From NCBI GenBank assembly GCA_019914945.1, contig CM034099.1, positions 62,001 to 126,000 on the forward strand: a DNA stretch of 64,000 nucleotides, read 5' to 3'. A program made the translations under genes and the position numbers. This document shows positions 36,158 through 45,461 of this stretch, piece by piece. Under the pieces are notes generated by a model. That model was not told the DNA's origin and searched no databases. It worked only from the letters and a program-made list of their open reading frames with translations. Positions within the stretch are counted from its first letter, which is position 1. The number at the start of each line of letters is the position of its first letter. Source of the stretch: Typha latifolia. Lineage: Eukaryota; Streptophyta; Magnoliopsida; Poales; Typhaceae.

Positions 36158-36735
36158 ATGGAAGTTGCACCACGCTATAATGATTACTCCGAGATTGATC
36201 CGGTTTCCGAATGGTCACGAGGAGAGGAGTCCGATACGCTTATTATTCATGTCCCAGGCATGCATAAATCTAACTGCATATATGAATTATATAGACATAT
36301 ATAACGGATGGATGGCTCCTGAATTTGGTTTGTGTTTTATTAAGAAATTTAAATTAAGAGTTTCCCCCTGTGATAATTTGTAATGAAGGATTCGAGAAGG
36401 AAGACTTGAAGATTCGGGTTGACAGTGCATGCAGGTCAATAAACCTGAACATCTGTGGAAAGGTGCGGCAGAGAGATGTTCGTTTCGAGAAGAACTTCGA
36501 GATCCCTAAGGGGTGCAACATCCGCAGAATCGCCGCCAAGTTTGACAGAGGAAAATTATACGTGGTGATCCCAAAGCAACCGAGTTGGTGGAGGGCGATT
36601 TGGGGTGCTGCAAGGAACAACAAGCAACTAATCTTCAACGTTGGGGTAGTCATCGTACTTGCATGGTTTGTTGCGCAGTGCATGCAACCAATAAATTACC
36701 CAAATGAAGGAGATCGAGATGCACGTACGTGCTAG
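36158..36735 (+). CDS. RTM2-like small heat-shock-domain membrane protein 2
   Basis: Two exons, 36158-36257 and 36389-36735, join in phase 1 and encode 148 aa. The HSP20-like domain (TLIIHVPG|FEKEDLKIRVD ... FDRGKLYVVIPK) is followed directly by a membrane segment (QLIFNVGVVIVLAWFVAQ), without the long charged linker of its neighbour. The intron position and phase match RTM2-like 1, so the two are tandem paralogues. The donor is CCAG|GCATGC, a GC-AG intron where the neighbour has GCAG|GTATGC. Without splicing, the frame stops at 36304. Expression is not shown by the sequence. Confidence 0.75.
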
Positions 36736-37160
36736 CTCCAAAAAAAAAACAACATACAAGTAAACTGTGAATTGATATGAAACTACGATTGATACTTGCG
36801 ATGTAAACATCGTCCCGTCTCACTTCGCTTCAATTTTTCTTTTCTTTTTTTTTTTTTGGTTTTTTTTTAATAGGAGACAATTAATATGCTTCTCGATCGT
36901 GATGCAAAATATATATGGCAAGAAGTGAAAACAAGTAGGGTGAGCCGCAATTTCACTAAAATATAGGGTCTTAAATGAAAACTTTCCCAAATAAAGAGTA
37001 AAGGAAAGGGTCGTTGGTTTGAAACGCGGGAGTGAGATTGCCTTCCTCCTTCCTCCTCAAAAATGGAAACATCAATCTCTAATGGATATGCTCCATCTCT
37101 TACCATATTCGTCTCTACAAATCCTTCCCCTTCTTCCCCGATGCTTACAACTCTGACATC
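36736..37160. other. Spacer before the TNP gene
   Basis: 3' flank of RTM2-like 2 with a T-rich stretch at about 36832-36869, followed by the presumed 5' leader of the TNP gene. No gene is seen. Confidence 0.5.
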
Positions 37161-39962
37161 ATGGAGCCTTCTGAGGGGAGCACCTCTTGCCCCTCCTCGG
37201 CCTTTTACTCCGCCACCCAATCTCCCTCGTCCTCTGATTTCATCGTAGACGACACTCAAATTACTATCTCAGTCCAACCGAGCAATGCCCACTTGCCCGG
37301 TTCTCCACCGGACCTCTCATCTCCTCCATCCTTTTCTTTGAGACATTTCGTCGAACAGCTTCCCGGTACTCCTACTCTTTATGAGAGCGACCCAGATATT
37401 GATACCTGTAGAGGTCCAAGTAGATCTTGGAACTCGGATTTGGATCGAATCAAGCATTGCGATGTGTACATCGGTTTCAATGGCCGGAAATCGTTGCTCC
37501 TCAGGCTAGTAAAGTGGCTTCTAGCTGAGCTTCAGATGCAAGGGATCTCCTGCTTTGCCTCGGATCGAAGGAGGTGTGCAAATGCATTTGATCATACCAT
37601 TGCGAGGGCCTCAATTAACATGGCCTCCTTAGGGGTGGTGATCATAACTCCAATTTCCTTTTCAAATCCGTACTGCATCGAGGAGATGCACGTATTCTTG
37701 CAAAGGAAGAGACTGATTCCAATTTTTCTTGGAGTCTCTAAAGATGATTGCATCGCAAGGGATATAGTTGAAAGGAGAGGGGAGATATGGGAGAGGCTTG
37801 GAGGTGAACTTTGGACGGCATATGGCGGCATAGAGAGAGAATGGAAAGAGGTCATAGATGGACTCTTGCACGTGGAGTTTAAGTTGGAAGTGAATGCAGG
37901 CAATCTCAGGGACCGCATAATGGATGCTGTTGAACTTGTTGGGGTCCAGTTAGGAAGAAGGTGCATTGTGAAAACAGTGGCAAAATGGAGGAAATTGGCA
38001 GCTGATGAATTCCCGTATGTACGGAACGTTAACTTTATAGGAAGGAGAAATGAGTTACATGAGCTTGAATCTATATTCTTTGGAGATGTTGAATGGCATG
38101 AGGAGGATAACTCCATTGATACAAGAACCAGAGGAAGGTATAGAAGGGATACAACTGTATCTGAGAGAAATGATGATAGTAGATCAATAAGAGAAAGATC
38201 ACTAAAGGAGTATAAAGAGAGAAGTAAGGGCAAGAAACCGATGAACTGGAAAGAATCCGAAGACTGCCAAGAAACGCAATGCACATGGAGAGGCAAACAG
38301 CCTCACCGATTCATGAATCAGAGACATGGAAGTAAGAGCAGTAAGAATGATCCTTTATATAGTAATGGCATAGCTTGTGTTTGTGGTGAATCAGGTTTTG
38401 GAAAAACAGAACTTCTACTTGAATATGCATATAGATTCTCGCAAAGGTATAAGATGGTATTGTGGGTGGGTGGAGAAGCCAGGTACCTCCGAGGAAATTA
38501 TATTAAGTTATTGCCTCGATTAGGTATTGATGTTGGACTACAGAATGAAATTTGCCCCGAGGAAAATGGTTTGAGGAGCTTTGCCGATATAGAAGAAGAA
38601 GCAATCCAAAAAGTACGAAGAGAGCTCATGCAAGACATCCCTTTCCTTCTAGTGATTGACAACCTAGAAAGCGAAAACGATTGGTGGGATGGGAGGTCTA
38701 TAAGAGAACTTCTTCCTCCTTTAGGTGTGGCTACACATGTTTTGATCTCCACTCGATTGCCTCGGATAATGAATATTAAGCCTCTGAGGCTACTGTACCT
38801 ATCTGGTGCAGAGGCAATGTCTCTAATGAAGGGAAGCTCCAGAGATCTCAAAACAGAAGACATTATTGCTTTGAGGCTTATTGAAGAGAAACTAGGTAGG
38901 TTGCCTCTCGGTCTTGCACTAGTTGGCGCAATCATTTCTGAGTTCCATACTGATCCGTTCAAACTCCTAGATTCAATAAATAAAGTGCCATGCAGTGAGC
39001 TCATAACATGGAATAATGCTAAGGAAGAAGTCATATTGAAGCAGAATCCGTTCCTTCTCCAGTTTCTTGAGTTATGCTTTTCTATGTTAGATCATGCAAG
39101 GAGTCGCAAAAAGTTGGCGGCAAAAATGTTAGAGGCCAGCAGTTGGTTTGCGCCTTCACCAATACCGATATCCATGCTGGTCCTCGCTGCACGTGGAACT
39201 TCTAAAGAGCAATATCACATGCAGGTTTGGAAGAAGTTACAGCATATGTTTTCCTGTACATGCATGCCATCATATGTTGAGAGCTCAGATGCTGAAGCCT
39301 CATCTATGCTGATAACACTTGGTATGGGAAGGACTAGTGCAAAAACAGGATCCATATCTTTTCATGATATAATAAAGGAATATGCTAAAAAAAGGGGCAG
39401 CAACAAAATGTCTATCTCTGCAGTTAAAGCAATCAGCATCGAAGGTTCTATACCAGAACACTTTGATCATATATGGGCTGCATGCTTCTTGCTCTTTAAA
39501 TTTGGCACTGATCCTGTGGTTGTCAATCTACCAACCCATGATCTGTTATATTTTATCAAACGTTCAGTACTCCCTCTTGTATCATGGAGCTATACAGTGT
39601 TCTTTAAGTACAATGATATCCTTGAGCTTCTACGATTATCCACCGAAGCTCTGGAAGCACTAGAGGATTCATTCATAGATGAAGCCAATGCTGCTCAGCA
39701 GAAATCTTCATGCTTGAGTGGTAAAAATCAATCTATCATAGCATCTGATCCTATTCTTTACCAGGATCTTGCGCATTTAAGGGCAATTCTTTTGGAAACC
39801 AGAGCAAGACTTATGCTAAAAGGTGGACAATATGATATAGCGCGACAACTTTGTCAGACAGCTGTTAGTATAAAGGAGGTCATTTATGGGAGGGAACATC
39901 CAGAAACACAATCTACTCGTGAAACATTTGAACGAGTTATGAAATATCAATCGAAATTTTGA
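37161..39962 (+). CDS. TIR-NB-ARC-TPR protein (TNP/XTNX class)
   Basis: A single uninterrupted exon of 933 aa. The N-terminus is Ser/Pro-rich. A TIR-type domain occupies about residues 98-225 (DVYIGFNGRK, GVVIITPISFSNPYCIEEM). A charged linker covers about 310-395. The NB-ARC-like NTPase has P-loop GESGFGKT at 409-416, Walker B LLVID at 496-500, STRL at 530-533 and the GLPL-like LPLGLAL near 581-587. The C-terminal third is helical and TPR-like. It has no leucine-rich repeats. This matches the ancient, low-copy TNP/XTNX proteins kept in monocots and dicots, unlike TIR-NB-LRR receptors, which monocots lack. The Glu pair in YCIEEM falls where TIR NADases have their catalytic Glu; activity is not shown. 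The function of the class is largely open. Confidence 0.88.
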   Translation: MEPSEGSTSCPSSAFYSATQSPSSSDFIVDDTQITISVQPSNAHLPGSPPDLSSPPSFSLRHFVEQLPGTPTLYESDPDIDTCRGPSRSWNSDLDRIKHCDVYIGFNGRKSLLLRLVKWLLAELQMQGISCFASDRRRCANAFDHTIARASINMASLGVVIITPISFSNPYCIEEMHVFLQRKRLIPIFLGVSKDDCIARDIVERRGEIWERLGGELWTAYGGIEREWKEVIDGLLHVEFKLEVNAGNLRDRIMDAVELVGVQLGRRCIVKTVAKWRKLAADEFPYVRNVNFIGRRNELHELESIFFGDVEWHEEDNSIDTRTRGRYRRDTTVSERNDDSRSIRERSLKEYKERSKGKKPMNWKESEDCQETQCTWRGKQPHRFMNQRHGSKSSKNDPLYSNGIACVCGESGFGKTELLLEYAYRFSQRYKMVLWVGGEARYLRGNYIKLLPRLGIDVGLQNEICPEENGLRSFADIEEEAIQKVRRELMQDIPFLLVIDNLESENDWWDGRSIRELLPPLGVATHVLISTRLPRIMNIKPLRLLYLSGAEAMSLMKGSSRDLKTEDIIALRLIEEKLGRLPLGLALVGAIISEFHTDPFKLLDSINKVPCSELITWNNAKEEVILKQNPFLLQFLELCFSMLDHARSRKKLAAKMLEASSWFAPSPIPISMLVLAARGTSKEQYHMQVWKKLQHMFSCTCMPSYVESSDAEASSMLITLGMGRTSAKTGSISFHDIIKEYAKKRGSNKMSISAVKAISIEGSIPEHFDHIWAACFLLFKFGTDPVVVNLPTHDLLYFIKRSVLPLVSWSYTVFFKYNDILELLRLSTEALEALEDSFIDEANAAQQKSSCLSGKNQSIIASDPILYQDLAHLRAILLETRARLMLKGGQYDIARQLCQTAVSIKEVIYGREHPETQSTRETFERVMKYQSKF

Positions 39963-41610
39963 GTTGTTGAGAAATAATCAATTTATTTATATAATACAAT
40001 ATTTATCATGAAGTTAATGTTCTTTTCTTACAAATGTACTGGCTGCCTTTTTCATAGTTGCAACTCTTAGCCATTTATTTCTTTTTTTCTGCTTTGCTCA
40101 CTTTTGGACAACATTAGATCTTTTAATGTGATGGTGTCTTCACTGTCATACTTGTGTGTCGATATCATTATGCTCAAGGATTGTTGTTCTTTTTCATAGT
40201 ATTGCATATTGTCGTATTCTTTAATTGCATGTTATGCAGTCGTCATTTAATGCTTTAAAATGGTCTAGTTGCTAGATAAAAGGTTTGCCACTTTTCCTTA
40301 TAATCATTCTGTTCCCTAGAAAACGATGGTTTTTATGCAGCAACAGATGCTATAATTTTATAGATTCAGGATTCATGTTATTTTGTTTCGTTCCCAATTA
40401 TTAGTTTTGCTTACTTCTCAATTATAAGGTTTGCTTAAATAATGTAGTATATATGCTCACTCATATTATTTACATATCCACGCCTTTACATATGTGCGTA
40501 TGCTGGATAATATGCAACAGTACTTGCAAAACTTGCTTTTATATCCTACTTATTAGTGGGACATAGTAAAGATTATTCCAACTATAAAGGACTGTATTAG
40601 TATGAAATGGTGTCACAAGAGCAGGTATTAGAGACTATTATTTGTCAGAGCAAGAAGCAGTCTACTTTGTTATGATTGGTCTCACTTGATAGTTTTGTTA
40701 TTTTCTATGTCTCACTGTCACTGGTCACTAAGTACCAGTGCAGAAATGGTGTCACAAGAGCAGGTATTAGAGACTATTATTTGTCAGAGCAAGAAGCAGT
40801 CTACTTCGTTATAACTGGTCTCACTTGATAGTTTTGTCTATGTCTCACTGTCACTGGTCACTAAGTACCAGTGCAGCTTATATATCCTAGCATTGAGGGG
40901 TTACTGTTGTTCTATTCATTATTTCTCTTCAGATTTATCACTGCACTTTTTTTTTCCTTTAAATATGTGTATCTTCTTGCTAAAAGGGAACTATAATGTT
41001 GTACATGGAAAATAATCAAATTTGGTAGCAGGCTGGCATACTATGAGTTCTCTACTGAATTTTATCCTTCTCTAAGTTTCACAATCTTTCTCAAGGAACG
41101 GAATGGTAATATATTTCAATCAGTTCATCTGGGAGAGAAATTGAGATGAATAAGTGCACCTTTGCTTGTTCAGTATCCAGAAAAGACATTGAACAAGCGG
41201 TGCTCCCTTTTGTTGGCTTCTGCTCCACTTAATGCCTCTTTATATAATTGTATTCTTCTTTTTAATTTTAAAGTGCGATTATTATTTAGCATCTAATGGA
41301 GGTTTCCTTCTTGTTTTTTATATATTCATAGAAGAAGTCAGAATTTCAAACAGAGTTCTACAATAGAGGTTTGTAGTAGTGAACCGGTAGCCACTGCATA
41401 GCAAATATAGAAAAGGTAAAAAATGAAAAGATCATATGCTGATTCTTGCAGTCATGAGATGAACAAAGATGGTTAGCTTATTGCAATTTATTGATTCTAG
41501 AAGACCTCTCAAATCCTTTGTTGAAGATGTTCATATGCTGCAGCATTAGTAATGCGCATTGGAGCTCACACTTCCCCAGAATTTGGCAAAGTTCAGCACT
41601 CTACTCCCCA
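39963..41610. other. 3' flank of the TNP gene
   Basis: AT-rich, no supportable gene. It contains the 139/133-bp tandem duplication listed separately. Confidence 0.5.
40604..40875. repeat. Tandem duplication of about 136 bp
   Basis: Copies at 40604-40742 and 40743-40875, both starting GAAATGGTGTCACAAGAGC and ending AGTACCAGTGCA. They differ by a few substitutions and one short deletion. Confidence 0.93.
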
Positions 41611-42240
41611 GAATTTTTCTGGACAAAAATTAAAATTTTATTTTCTCCTTTATTGTATCTCTCCGTTCGTGTTATAAAAGCTATATTCTAGTGTCTAGAC
41701 TGTCTCTTTGTCAGAGGATGCAAACCGTTTTCTTTTTTTATTATGTTAGTGGATCTTGAGACTGCACAGGAGGACTTGTATTAATCTTTTTATTTGAATT
41801 TAGATTTCTGGGAGCCTGTTTTCCATTAGTCTCTATCTTTATTCTAAAGCAGAATGTTTTACTTGTAGCCATCTTCTTCGGTGGCTAACATCGATGAATG
41901 GAGGTGGAAACTTAGCATGCTGTTGCGTAGTACGGATGAGCAAGAGATTATTTCAAGGGACAAAAGGGATCGGCGTGATTATGAGCAAATATCTAGCCTT
42001 GCAAGAAGAATGGGACTTTACGGGTTGGGGATCGGTGTGTTGAATATGATACAGGTGGTGATCCCTCTTAAGTTTGCAAAGGAGAGTTGAAGGTCTAATG
42101 GAGGAACACCTTGACAGGATGCTACTGACAGCTGAGAGAGCCAGTGATAAGCTAGAACATGCTTCTGCCATTGTAGATATTGATGATATCAACCTAGATG
42201 AGTTATAGAAAAGATTCTTCAGATGAGTACCAAGATGATA
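41611..42240 (+). pseudogene. DExH helicase gene fragment (intron 1 to exon 4)
   Basis: Closely matches the intact helicase gene downstream: intron-1 sequence (41611-41867, compare 43380-43635), exon 2 (from about 41868, [19 protein letters not shown]) and exon 4 (from 42055, VVIPL). Exon 3 and most of introns 2 and 3 are missing: exon 2 runs into the last bases of intron 3 (GTGTTGAATATGATACAG). An extra T in CCTCTTAAG shifts the exon-4 frame. The fragment ends after a scrambled version of DDINPDE. It is dead as coding sequence. It keeps Ala in SSVANID where the intact copy has Val. Confidence 0.9.
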
Positions 42241-42269
42241 TCAAGCTTCTCTCTCTCTCTTTTTTTTTG

Positions 42270-42982
42270 GAAGAGAAATAATATTATGCTTGCGGATATA
42301 TGAATAAGGGTTTTGCTGATACATGTCTTTTTGCAGTTAAATCTTCTGTGGCTACAATGAGTGGAAATAAACTTGAATTAAGCTCTAATTTCATGAACCT
42401 TGGACAGTCGAATTCGAGTTTTAAGTTTAAGCAAATTATTTTTTGATGTATCTTTAAGCTACAGAAACCAGGCTCATCTATGTCACGTCTCAAGAAATCG
42501 TGATGGTAAATAAAGCGTAATAATAAGTATATAATCGTAAAAAATGCAAAAGGTGAGCGGAAGAAAATACAACAAATAAACAAAAAATCGAAAGGATACT
42601 AATCAAGTACAGCAGCCGCAGCAGGACTTACGAATAAAAACCCGCTTTCTCTTTCTCGCACGTCCGTGCTGGAATCAAAAACCCTAACTCTACACACGAG
42701 AAACCGATAATAAAGATATCAAGAAGAGTGCTTTCGTCCGTCTCCAATCTCCTGCTCCATTTCCAGTTCTCGGAATCCCTCCTCGATTCCAAGAAATTGG
42801 ACTCAAGAAACCATCACCTCGCCGAAGCGGACTCCCGCTCCGAAGCGCAAGGCCACTGTGCCCTCCACGTCCTCGCTTCTGGCCCCATCGCGGCCTCCGC
42901 CGCCAAGCTCTCCGGCCGCTCCCGAGGGATCCCTTCCCGGAGTTCAAAACCCCTGTCCGCGAGATTACCGCGAAATCTGCGG
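42270..42982 (+). pseudogene. RRP6L2 5' fragment, including its upstream region
   Basis: Collinear with 55949-56740: the spacer after the DUF639 gene, the RRP6L2 upstream region, its 5' leader and the start of its coding exon ([23 protein letters not shown] in one frame). Relative to the source it lacks several short pieces, including the ATG context and about 30 bp after GGGATCCCTTC. Similarity stops near GCGAAATCTG at 42980, only about 20 bp before the helicase ATG. No intact reading frame remains. Confidence 0.88.
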
Positions 42983-43002
42983 TCATGCTGCCCTAGACAA
43001 GG

Positions 43003-43879
43003 ATGCATCGCCGAGGGCTATGGTTAGGGTTAGGATTTCTTGTGAGGTCCGAGAGATTAGCGGCAGCGCCGTTGGATTGCAGGCCTGGAGCTTTACATTG
43101 CTTGTTGCGAAGCTTGTTACCCTCATCTAATGATGTTGGAGTTCCGTGGTGGATTGGGAGGGGAAGAGTTTATTGTGGGTACGCGGTCGAGCAGTTCTCT
43201 GATGACGAATACGAGTACGAGGACCAGAAGGTCTCTGCTTAATGATATATTCTGTGTCTATGTAATATGATTGTGAAAAATTGAACTTTTGTTACGGTTT
43301 AGAGTTTACACTACTTTAAGCAACTTAAGAAATTGCAAATTTATTTGTAAGTAATCTTTTTCTTGCAAAGTTTTTAGTATTTTTCTGGGTAAAACTTGAA
43401 ATTTGTATTCTCTCCTTTATTGTATCTCTTATTTCGTGTAACAAAAGCTATATTCAAGTGTCTAGACTGTCTCTTTTTGTCAAATAAGGCAAACCGTTTT
43501 CTTTTTTAATTATGTTAGTGGATCTTGAGACTGCATCTGAGGACTTCTATTAATCTATTTATTTGAATTTAGATTTCTGGGTGCTGTGTTCTCTTAGTCT
43601 CTATCTTTATTCTAAAGAAGAATGTTTACTTGTAGCCATCTTCTTCGGTGGTCAACATTGATGAATGGAGGTGGAAACTTAGCATGCTCTTGCGTAGTAC
43701 GGATGAACAAGAGATTATTTCAAGAGATAAGAGGGATCGGCGTGATTACGAGCAAATCTCTAGCCTTGCAAGAAGAATGGGACTTTACAGGTTGGGCAGT
43801 GAAACTCATTCTTGCTACTGTAGTATAGCTATATGTGTTATGGATTTCTATCTAAGTTTAGGTTCAGGTATCTAATTTG

Positions 43880-43946
<67 letters not shown>

Positions 43947-45430
43947 TGCATGTAGTGAGCTTTATGGGAAGGTGGTGGTTGGCAGCAAAGTTCCTCTGCC
44001 AAATTACAGGCCCGATCTCGACGATAAACGGCCACAAAGAGAGGTAACTGCTTGTAATGGATCTTTTGCCTCCCTCACTGCTATGTTTTTAAACAAAAAT
44101 TTTCTCTGCATACATAGTATTAAAATTTTCTTTTTCTTGGTGTGTTGAATATGATACAGGTCGTGATCCCTCTAAGTTTGCAAAGGAGAGTTGAAGGTCT
44201 AATGGAGGAACACCTTGACAGGATGCTACTGACAGCTGAGAGAGCCAGTGATAAGCTAGAACATGCTTCTTCCATTGAAGATATTGATGATATCAACCCA
44301 GATGAGAACCAAGATTCTTTAGTCGATAGGTCAGTTATGGAAAAAATTCTTCATAGAAAGAGTTGGCGCATGCAGAATTTGCAGCGAACATGGCAGGTTG
44401 GCCTTGTTCCTTGCTGATATGTTGCTTTATGCATGTTAAGCTGTAATAATAGTCCAAACTTAAGTGAATTGATTCATTATTAGCACTATAATTATATCAT
44501 ATTGTTTTTTCTTATTATCCCTGCAATTCTGGTTAACTGTTGAGTGCAGACATAGTGAAGTTTGGGGAGAGATTTTGTTAGAACCCTCTTTGTTGATAGT
44601 AGTTTCTTTGCAGTATTTGTGAACTTCTGATTAAGTGTTATTGCTTGTGGTTGTGCAAATGATCTAGTGTTTTTAGCTGCATGTGTTACTGAAGTTCTTA
44701 ATGATCTTCTTCATGATCATATTTTTTTTCTATATAATGAATCTGTACTTGATTATTATTCTTGTGTGTCGTTCACTTTTAACAGGAATCTCCTGAAGGT
44801 ATCAAGATGCTAAACTTCAGGAAATCACTTCCAGCATACAAGGAAAAGGAGAGACTTTTGTCAGCTATTGCACGGAATCAGGTGTTAATCCAGAACTTTG
44901 ATACTTAACCTTTCCCTTTGTATGCTAATAGTAATTTACATTATTAAAGTCTCATGCTGCTCTTATTATCATTACTTTCATTATATTTTATTCTGGAAGT
45001 CCCTTTATTTGTAAATATTTAGCATGTAACTGTATTGACATGTTTCTACTTGTTGTGCGAGCTGATATATAGGAATATTGTTTTTGCTGTTTGCTTTCTC
45101 CATCTGCTCATTGTAGGTCATAGTGATTTCTGGGGAGACTGGATGTGGCAAAACTACTCAACTCCCTCAATATGTACTAGAATCTGAGATCGAGTCTGGT
45201 CGCGGGGCATTCTGTAACATCATCTGTACTCAGCCGCGAAGAATATCTGCTATAGCTGTTGCAGAAAGAGTTTCTACTGAAAGAGGAGAGAATCTTGGTG
45301 AATCGGTAAGCTTAACTTTGTACTTGCCTCATTGGCCCTTTACCACTAACTTGGTATTATCAGTAGCTAAAGATTTTCTAGAATCTTTACTGTAGTTTCC
45401 ATACAAAATTAGCTTTTGATGTAGGTTGGT

Positions 45431-45461
<31 letters not shown>

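Noticed and set aside
37592..38296. 234-aa open frame on the minus strand
   Set aside because: Mirror of the TNP coding exon, with no recognisable domain.
42858..43130. Open frames fusing the RRP6L2 fragment to helicase upstream sequence
   Set aside because: They are out of frame with the helicase exon 1 and, in the helicase frame, TAG at 42994 separates the two; no fusion protein is supported.
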